Assembly (NCBI GenBank): GCA_964602595.1
Contig: CAZRRO010000004.1
Location: 1 to 64,000 of the forward strand
From: CAIWAH01 sp964602595
GTDB lineage: Bacteria > Verrucomicrobiota > Verrucomicrobiia > Limisphaerales > UBA9464
Direction of reading: 5' to 3'
Length of the DNA: 64,000 bases
In this document: positions 43,071 to 50,900 of the stretch, one piece after another
How the letters are laid out: each line of letters begins with the position of its first letter
How positions within the stretch are numbered: the first letter of the stretch is position 1
Program-made: the position numbers and the translations under genes
Notes under the pieces: model-generated
The model's input: only the letters and a program-made list of their open reading frames with translations
Told to the model about the DNA's origin: nothing
The model's database searches: none

Positions 43071-46000
43071 GTGAAGGCATATTTTCTTTGGCAGTTCCTC
43101 GCCCTGACCCTGCTGCTGGCCGGTGGCTCCGCGCTGGGGGCCATCGTGCGCCCCCCTAATTTTGATCTCACGGGCTTCGACTTCGACGGGAAACTCCGGT
43201 TCAAGGGCGAACCGGCCAATGGCCCCTTTACCTTCCGCTTCAGCCTGCTCCTTGAGCAGGACTTCTCGCCGGAAACCGAACTCACCCCGCTGGACCGCCG
43301 GGAATGGGATGGCCGGACCCGTTACAACCGGGGCGATGTGGTCACCCTCGAGGGTGAAACCTGGCTCGCGCTCCGGCAAATTGTGCTGCCCCGAACCGGC
43401 GCCCCGCCGCCGAGTTCCGGCGCCACTAGCCCCTGGCTGAAGCTGCCGATTTCGGACAAGCCGACTTACGGCTTCCTAAACGCCTGGGTGGCCGGCACAG
43501 AGTATCGATTGGGCAACGTGGTGACCCATGAGGGACTCCTGTGGATTCGTGTGGCCCATGCTGACCCTCGTCCGCCTTCGGGGTCGACCAGTTGGCTCAG
43601 TATCCCCCGGGATACGCAGGTGGGCGGCTTCATCACCGCCGACGTAACCGTCACCGCCGGCGCGTTCACGGCCCCGCTGAAGGACTTCGGCCCCGAAAAC
43701 CTCACCGGCCAGGCCCGCTGGCTGAACGTCGAAGTCCGGCAGACCAACGACACGACCCGGGAGTTCGAATACGTGACCCTCAAACCCGCGCAGGCCATCC
43801 CGGTCGCGCCCTACGCTGCCTACGCCTTCAACGGCATCGGGCAGGTGAACTGGCGCGGCCCATTCACCGCGCTCACCGACTACGCGGTCGGCGACGCCGT
43901 GTCGTCGGGCGACCAAGTCTGGATCTGCCAGACGGCCCACCAGTCCGGCGAGGCTTGGGATTCCCGGGACCGGCGCTGGCAGCGCGCCTCCGACACCGAT
44001 GCGCTCAACGCCGAAGTCGTGCCCTACGCCCTCTTTGCCCTCAATGGCGGAGCGCCCGGCCCCGCCGGCCCGCAGGGACCGCCGGGCGAACCCGGCCCGG
44101 TGGGCGCGACTGGACCTGCCGGACCGCAGGGCTTGCCAGGTCTGAAAGGCGACAAAGGCGATGCCGGCACCCCGGGGGCGCAAGGTTCGCAAGGTCTGAA
44201 GGGTGACAAGGGCGATAAAGGCGACCCCGGGTTGCCGGGCCCGCAAGGCATCCCCGGCTCCTCCGATGGCTGGAGCCGCACCGGCAACGCCGGCACCACC
44301 GGGGCCAATTTCCTCGGCACGACCGACAACCAACCGCTGAACCTCCGCGTCAACGGCCAGCGGGCCCTCCGCCTGCAATACGGCACCGACGGCGGCGGAT
44401 TCTCGGGCGTCAACGTCGTCGGCGGCGACCCGGGCAACTTCGTGGCCCCAACCGTGAACGGCGCCACCGTCTTCGGCGGCGGCATTGGATATTTCCTCGG
44501 CAGTGACGGCCCACAATACCGCACTAACCGGGTCACCGCGCTGATGGGCACCGTCAGCGGTGGCAGCGGCAACACCGTCAGTGCCATCGAGGCCACCGTA
44601 GGCGGCGGCCAGGGCAACACCGCCAGCGGCGAACATGCCACCGTCGGTGGCGGGTTCGACAACCATGCCGAAGGCCAGTCTGCGACGGTGCCCGGAGGTT
44701 TTGGCAACCGGGCGGCAGACTGGGCCTTCGCCGCTGGCCGCTTCGCCTATGCCCTGCATCCGCGCTCCTTCGTTTGGTCCGATGGCAGCGGAGGTGGTCT
44801 CGAATCCACCGCGCCCAACCAATTCAGCGTCAAGGCCACCGGCGGGGTCCGCTTTGTCACGGAGGGCGGCCATCTCAACGTGGACGGCACCGTCGTCGCC
44901 CTCCAGTTCAACGGCAGCGGCGCCGGCCTGCTCGGCGTGAAGGCCGACACCGCCGCGACCGCGACCAACGCCTTGAATTTCACCGGCCCGGTTGCCGATG
45001 CCCAGCTCTCCGCGAATGTGGCCCGGCGCAACCAGGCCAACACGTTTGAAGGCAATCAGGTCATCGGCGGCCATGTGGCCATCTCCGAGGATCTGACCGT
45101 GATCGGAAACCAGGTGGTCGAGGGCAACGTCGGCCTGGGCGTCACGCCGGACAACGCCTTCCGGCTCCTTGCCAACGGCACGGTCAAGGCCACCAAGTTC
45201 GTCGGCGACGGCAGCGGCCTCACCGGCGTGGCGGGCACCCCCGGACCCAAGGGCGACACCGGCGCCACCGGACCGCAGGGGCCGCAAGGAATCCCAGGCG
45301 TGGCCGGTCCGGCCGGGCCGAAGGGCGACAAAGGCGACACCGGTGCGACCGGTGCGACGGGGCCTGCCGGAGCCACGGGTCCCGCCGGGGCCAAGGGCGT
45401 TAACTGGCGCGGCACCTGGGTGGCGAGCCTGACCTACGCCACCGGCGACGCCGTGACGTTTCTCGGCTCCTCTTGGATCGCGACGGCGACCAGCACTGGC
45501 GCGTTTCCACCCACCAGCGGCGAAAGCTGGCAAACGCTCGCCGCCAAGGGTGACACCGGAGCCGCTGGTCCGGCAGGTCCGAAAGGCGACACGGGAGCGA
45601 CCGGAGCCACCGGAGCCACCGGTCCGGGCGGAGCCGCCGGACCGCAAGGCCCGGCAGGAGCGGCAGGAGTGGCAGGCCCGGCCGGGGCGAAGGGCGTGAA
45701 CTGGCGCGGCGCGTGGAACGAAAATGCCTTCTACGAACTCGGCGACGCGGTGGCCCACAACGGCGCCTCGTGGTTCAACACGGAACCCAACGAGGGCAAC
45801 GCCCCGGGCACCGCACCCGTCGTCTGGGCCCTGCTCGCCGCCAAGGGCGACACCGGCCCGGCCGGCCCGCAAGGTCCGGAAGGCACCGTGCCCGCGAACG
45901 TGGCCAAGCTCGATGTCCCGAACGCCTTCACGGGCAATCAGACCCTGTTGAACGGCAGTTTGCAGGTGCTCAGCGGCAACATAACGATTCAGTCCGGCAG

Positions 46001-47375
46001 CTTCAGCTTGTTGGGCGGCAGCCTGAATGTGGCCGGCAACATCAAGGGCAACGGGATCGAGCTGTATAACCTGCGGGCGGAATCCCTGGCCCAAGGGACG
46101 CTGGATGACCAACGCCTCTCCCCGAATGTGGCCCTGCGCTCGGGCGGCAACCTCTTCGACGGCCAACAGATCTTCAACGGCCCAGTCTTCTTGGGCAGCC
46201 CGCTCGATACCGTGGCCGAAACGCCGCTCGAATTCCGGGCCGGCAGCCAGCGGGTGCTCTGGCTGGGTTACGCAGCCTCCGGAAACTACACGGGGGTCAA
46301 CACGCTCGGTGGCTACGCCGGCAACACGGTGCTGGGCACCGGCGCCACCGTCTTTGGTGGTGGCACTGACAACGGAGCTCCGAGGCCCAACCAGGCGACG
46401 GCCTCCTTTGCCACGGTGAGCGGCGGCGTGAACAATACGGCCAGCGCGGAAATGGCCACCGTCGGCGGCGGCAATGTCAACGTGGCCAGCAGCCCTTGGG
46501 CAACCGTGGGCGGCGGCGTGGACAATACCTCCAGCGGCAACATGGCGACCATCGGCGGCGGTCAGAGCAACCGCGCCACCGGTGACGGGGCGACGATCCC
46601 GGGCGGCACCGGCAACGCCGCCACGACCAAGGCGTTCGCCGCCGGCACGCGTGCCAAGGCCAACCACACAGGCACCTTCGTCTGGGCCGACGCCACGGAC
46701 GCGAACTTCGCCTCCACCGCCGACAACCAATTCTTGGTCCGCGCAGGCGGCGGCGTGGGCATCAACACCTCCGCCCCGGGCGGTGTTTTGGGCGTCAACA
46801 CCGCCAACGGCCAGGTGAGCATCACCGACGGCCCGTTCACCCCGGAGCTGGTGATGACCGGCGGTCCGGCGCCCGGCATCCTGCGCGTGCGCAACGCGCT
46901 GGAGATCTGGAACGGTCCCGGCGGCGCGGGCGCCCTGGACGTTCGCGATGTCAACGGCGTGGCCACCATCGGTCTCAACGGCGGCACCGGCGTCATCAAC
47001 TGCGTGGCCCTCAACCAGACCAGCGACCGCAACGCGAAGGAGAATTTCACCCCCGTCGATTCCCGGGCCATTCTCGACAAGGTGGCTGCGCTCCCGATCA
47101 GCCGGTGGAACTTCAAGCAGGACCGCGAACCCCAGCACGTCGGCCCGATGGCGCAGGATTTCCACGCCGCCTTCGGCCTCGGCGCCGACGAGCGGCACAT
47201 CGCCACGGTGGATGCCGACGGCGTCGCGCTCGCCGCGATCCAAGGACTCAACGACAAGGTCGAGGAACGCAGCCGCAAGCTGGAGTCGGAGAACGCCGAG
47301 CTGAAACGCGAACTCGCCGAACTCAAGGCGCTCGTCGGCCAACTGGCCGGCGCAGTCAAGGGAGGTGCCCGATGA
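43071..47375 (+). CDS. Giant exported collagen-like fibre protein 2 with five chitin-binding-like modules and S74 chaperone
   Basis: 1434 aa from a GTG. Signal peptide (LWQFLALTLLLAGGSALG). The N-terminal domain differs from fibres 1 and 3. Five modules resemble carbohydrate-binding family 5/12 (a Y-x-x-GD-x-V ... G-x-x-W core): nt ~43320-43450, 43465-43610, 43846-43990, 45400-45550 and 45700-45850. Collagen-like Gly-X-Y stretches lie at nt ~44048-44260, 45233-45400, 45545-45700 and 45840-45890. YadA-head-like repeats occur at ~44460-44860 and 46320-46770. The S74 domain has S1318-D-x-x-x-K1323 and GPMAQDFHAAF, followed by a coiled coil. Probably a trimeric surface fibre that binds polysaccharide. 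Confidence 0.88.
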   Translation: MKAYFLWQFLALTLLLAGGSALGAIVRPPNFDLTGFDFDGKLRFKGEPANGPFTFRFSLLLEQDFSPETELTPLDRREWDGRTRYNRGDVVTLEGETWLALRQIVLPRTGAPPPSSGATSPWLKLPISDKPTYGFLNAWVAGTEYRLGNVVTHEGLLWIRVAHADPRPPSGSTSWLSIPRDTQVGGFITADVTVTAGAFTAPLKDFGPENLTGQARWLNVEVRQTNDTTREFEYVTLKPAQAIPVAPYAAYAFNGIGQVNWRGPFTALTDYAVGDAVSSGDQVWICQTAHQSGEAWDSRDRRWQRASDTDALNAEVVPYALFALNGGAPGPAGPQGPPGEPGPVGATGPAGPQGLPGLKGDKGDAGTPGAQGSQGLKGDKGDKGDPGLPGPQGIPGSSDGWSRTGNAGTTGANFLGTTDNQPLNLRVNGQRALRLQYGTDGGGFSGVNVVGGDPGNFVAPTVNGATVFGGGIGYFLGSDGPQYRTNRVTALMGTVSGGSGNTVSAIEATVGGGQGNTASGEHATVGGGFDNHAEGQSATVPGGFGNRAADWAFAAGRFAYALHPRSFVWSDGSGGGLESTAPNQFSVKATGGVRFVTEGGHLNVDGTVVALQFNGSGAGLLGVKADTAATATNALNFTGPVADAQLSANVARRNQANTFEGNQVIGGHVAISEDLTVIGNQVVEGNVGLGVTPDNAFRLLANGTVKATKFVGDGSGLTGVAGTPGPKGDTGATGPQGPQGIPGVAGPAGPKGDKGDTGATGATGPAGATGPAGAKGVNWRGTWVASLTYATGDAVTFLGSSWIATATSTGAFPPTSGESWQTLAAKGDTGAAGPAGPKGDTGATGATGATGPGGAAGPQGPAGAAGVAGPAGAKGVNWRGAWNENAFYELGDAVAHNGASWFNTEPNEGNAPGTAPVVWALLAAKGDTGPAGPQGPEGTVPANVAKLDVPNAFTGNQTLLNGSLQVLSGNITIQSGSFSLLGGSLNVAGNIKGNGIELYNLRAESLAQGTLDDQRLSPNVALRSGGNLFDGQQIFNGPVFLGSPLDTVAETPLEFRAGSQRVLWLGYAASGNYTGVNTLGGYAGNTVLGTGATVFGGGTDNGAPRPNQATASFATVSGGVNNTASAEMATVGGGNVNVASSPWATVGGGVDNTSSGNMATIGGGQSNRATGDGATIPGGTGNAATTKAFAAGTRAKANHTGTFVWADATDANFASTADNQFLVRAGGGVGINTSAPGGVLGVNTANGQVSITDGPFTPELVMTGGPAPGILRVRNALEIWNGPGGAGALDVRDVNGVATIGLNGGTGVINCVALNQTSDRNAKENFTPVDSRAILDKVAALPISRWNFKQDREPQHVGPMAQDFHAAFGLGADERHIATVDADGVALAAIQGLNDKVEERSRKLESENAELKRELAELKALVGQLAGAVKGGAR

Positions 47376-47821
47376 ACCGGCGACGGCTTCTCGGCGGGGT
47401 TCTGCTCGTGCTGGGCCTGACCACCGCAACGCTCCGGGCCGGTCCTTCTGTCGGCGGCGATTTCTCGCTCGAAGGCGGCGTAGCCACCGGCGGGGGCCAG
47501 GCGGCGGGCGGAGACTTCACCGTCGCTGCCACGGTGGGCGAAACCACCACCGGACCGCTCACCGGCGGCGACTTCCAGGTTACCGGCGGCCTCATCGGCG
47601 TGGCGGTGGTGCCAGGTGACTTCGCCCTGACCATCGGCTTCACCCCCGACGGTCAGATCCTGATCGGCTGGCCGGCCGAGGCTTCCGGCTACGTGCTGGA
47701 ATTCACTCCGAGTGTCGGTGAGTTCGCCAATTGGCAGCCCGTGACACCCGCCCCGACGGGCAACACCCACACCACGCCCAACGACCAGGCCTTGAGATTC
47801 TTTCGCCTGAATCGGCCCTGA
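47372..47821 (+). CDS. Small exported partner protein of fibre 2
   Basis: 149 aa, signal peptide (LLGGVLLVLGLTTATLRA). Same two-part layout as the protein after fibre 1: glycine-rich repeats (TGGGQAAGGDF, GPLTGGDFQVTGG), then GYVLEFT, NWQPV and RFFRLNRP. It starts inside the stop of fibre 2 (ATGA). A strong hairpin follows its stop. Confidence 0.8.
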   Translation: MNRRRLLGGVLLVLGLTTATLRAGPSVGGDFSLEGGVATGGGQAAGGDFTVAATVGETTTGPLTGGDFQVTGGLIGVAVVPGDFALTIGFTPDGQILIGWPAEASGYVLEFTPSVGEFANWQPVTPAPTGNTHTTPNDQALRFFRLNRP

Positions 47822-47838
47822 GCGGAGCGGTGACGACG

Positions 47839-47870
47839 GGCCGGCGGAGGATTGAAACCTCCGCCCGGCC
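47839..47870 (+). terminator. Strong GC hairpin after the second cassette
   Basis: GGCCGGCGGAGG pairs with CCTCCGCCCGGCC (one bulged C) around ATTGAAA. There is no T-tract, so it may terminate weakly, protect the mRNA end or separate the cassettes. Confidence 0.4.
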
Positions 47871-47889
47871 AAGTTCCTCAGAATATTCC

Positions 47890-47915
47890 TGTAAGGAATC
47901 CGCCGGGCTCCCGTA
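47890..47915 (+). promoter_or_regulatory. Candidate ECF-type promoter of fibre gene 3
   Basis: TGTAAG at 47890-47895, 16 nt, CGTA at 47912-47915, preceded by AGAATATTCC. The ATG is 9 nt after CGTA, and AGGAGG lies 1 nt before it, as in fibre 1. Confidence 0.6.
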
Positions 47916-47924
47916 GCAGGAGGC

Positions 47925-50900
47925 ATGAAGTCCTGTCTTCTGCCCCCAATTCTAGCCCTGGCCGTCCTGCTGGGTGGCTCCACCCACCTTGGCGCCGCGC
48001 CGGCCGGAACCGCTATCAGCTACCAAGGCCAGCTCAACGACAACGGCGTGCCGGCCAACGGCAGCTACGAGTTCCGGTTTACCCTCCACGATGCCGCCGC
48101 CGGCGGAACGCAAGTCGGCCTGCCGCGCACCAACGCGCCCGTCGCCGTCGCCGGCGGCGAGTTCACCACCGCCATCGATTTCGGGGCCGGGGTCTTCAAC
48201 GGCGACGCCCGCTTCCTCGAGATTGGCGTGCGACCAGCCGGCAGCGCCGGGGCGTTCACCCCGCTCACCCCGCGGCAGGGCTTCAGTCCCGTGCCGTATG
48301 CGCTGCGGGCCTTGGAGGGCAGTGCCGGGCCGCAGGGGCCGGCCGGAGCGACCGGGGCGACGGGTCCGAAAGGAGACAAAGGCGATCCGGGCGTCGCGGG
48401 GCCGCAGGGTCCGGCGGGCTTGACCGGCCCCCAGGGGCCCAAAGGTGACCCTGGTGATCCCGGGACGACCGGCGGGGAACTGGCCGACGGTTCGGTGAGC
48501 GTCCAGAAGTTGCAGACGCTGCCGGCCACCCAATTGGTGGCCAGCATCCTCAGTCCTGTCCCAACCTCCGGCGGCTTCTTCGGCGGGGCTCTGGCGGGAG
48601 TGGGCGCCGACCAGGTGCTCATCGGCGCCGACAGCCACGATGCCAACGCGGGCCGGGCCTACCTGTTCGGCAGTGACGGCACGCGGTTGACCGCCTTCAA
48701 CAATCCGGCCCCGGCGAGGAGGGGCAGGTTTGGTGCTGCCGTGGCCCAGGCGGGCAACAACCAGGTGCTCATTGGCGCCCCGTTCGGGGAAACTGGGGTC
48801 GGGACGCCCGCCCCGGGCAACGCCTACCTGTTCAGCCTTGATGGCACGCAACAGACCAGCTTCGCAGCTTCTGATCTGGTTTCGGGCAGCCGGTTCGGCT
48901 CCGCCCTCGCGGGGGTGGGAGCCGACGCAGTGGCCATTGGGGCGAGCGGGCAAACTCGGTCCCGAGGCGCGGTTTACCTGTTTGACCTCGCTGGAAATCA
49001 GCTCCGGAAGTTCACCGACTCTCATTTGACGGACGGGGACGAGTTCGGTGCCGCCCTGGCGGCAGTGGGGACCAACCAACTGGTCATCGGCGCGCCGAAT
49101 TACAGCCGCAACGCCGGCCAGGCCTTCCTGTTCGGCACCGACGGCACGCTGTTGACCGTCTTTCGCAATCCGGCATTCGCGACCCCGGCACCCACGCCCC
49201 GGGACCACTTCGGCAGCGCGGTGACGGCGGTGGGTGAGGAGATGTTGGTCATCGGCGCACCCGGGGAAAGCTCGTCCGGCCCCGGCAACGCTTACCTGTT
49301 TGACACCAACGGAGTCCACGTCGCCACCTTCACCGCCCCGGTGCCGGCGAACGGTGACCGGTTTGGCTCCAGCGTGGCGGCGGTGGGCACCAACCAGGTG
49401 CTCATCGGCGCGGCGGGCGCCAACGGCACGGGCGCGGCCTACCTGTTCGACCTCAGCGGCGAGTTGCTGTTCACCTTTGCCAACCCCGATCCAGACGCCG
49501 GAGATCTCTTCGGTTCAGCGGTGACGGCGGTGGGTTCCCAGCAACTCGTCATCGGCGCCTTGGGCGACGACACCAAGGCCGCCAATACGGGCGCGGCCTA
49601 CCTGTTCACCCTGGCGGGCGCGCCCTACGTTCCTGGCCTCATCAGCCAAGGCGTGTTGGATGGAGCCGTCAGCACCCAGAGCCTCGCCGACGGTGCGGTC
49701 ACCAGCTTCAAGCTCGCCTCCGGAGCCATCACTTCGGACAAGCTCGCTTCCGGCGTCATCACTTCCGACAAGATCGCCGACGGCACCATCGCCACCAGCG
49801 ATCTCTCCGCCGGAATCGTCTCCTCGGATAAGCTCGCCAACGAGGCCGTCACCTCCAACAAGATCGCCGCTCGGGCGGTGAATTCTGGTAAAATCGCCGC
49901 CGGCGCAATTCTCCCGGAACACCTCAGCGCCGCGGTAGCCCTCGGAACCGGCCCCAAAGGTGACCCGGGCGCGCAGGGTCCGGTCGGGCCAGCCGGCCCC
50001 AAGGGTGACAAAGGCGATCCCGGAGCTGCGGGTCCACAAGGTCCGCAAGGCCTTCAGGGCGTGCCGGGGCCGCTAGGTCTCCTCGGCCTCACCGGCGCGA
50101 CCGGACCGTCCGGCGCGAAGGGGGACAAGGGCGACAAGGGTGACCCCGGCGCGCAAGGCCCGCAGGGGCCTGCCGGCGCGGGCGCGAACCTCACGCCCGG
50201 AACCGGGCTCACCATCGTGGGGAGCGTCATCAGCCTCGGGACCAACGGGGCCGCGCTGAATTCCGCGCTCGTGTTCAAGGGCAACACCGTGGTGTGGGAC
50301 ACCGTGGCCGGCACCCCCGGACCGAAGGGCGATAAGGGCGACCCGGGAGCCGCCGGCCCTCAGGGACCGAAAGGCGATACCGGAGCGGCCGGGGTCCAGG
50401 GACCGCAAGGCGTCGCAGGGATCCAAGGGCTGAAAGGGGACAAAGGAGACGCCGGAGCGCAGGGCTTGGCGGGGCCGACCGGTCCCAAAGGAGACAAGGG
50501 CGATGCCGGCGCGCAAGGTCCGCAGGGGTTGAAAGGTGACACCGGCTTGACCGGCGCAACGGGTCCATCTGGTCCAGCCGGTGCAACCGGCCCGGCTGGA
50601 GCGAAGGGCGACAAGGGCGACATCGGTGTTGCCGGGGCAGCCGGGCCGCAGGGAATCCAAGGTGTGCCCGGTCCCGTTGGTGCCACCGGACCTCAGGGCG
50701 TCGCCGGGCCGGCCGGCCCGCAGGGCATTCCCGGTTCCTCCGACGGCTGGAACCGCCTAGGGAACGCCGGCACCACCGACGCGAATTTCCTCGGCACCAC
50801 CGACAACCGCCCGGTCGAGTTCCGGGCCAACGGCAACCGTGTGTTGCGCCTCGAACCCACCGCGCTCGCCGATGCGGTGAACGTCGTGGGTGGCTCCACC

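Noticed and set aside
43476..47429. A 1317-codon open frame on the minus strand across fibre 2
   Set aside because: It mirrors the plus-strand collagen and glycine repeats in GC-rich DNA, has no domain of its own and lies wholly over a gene with signal peptide, S74 domain and partner.
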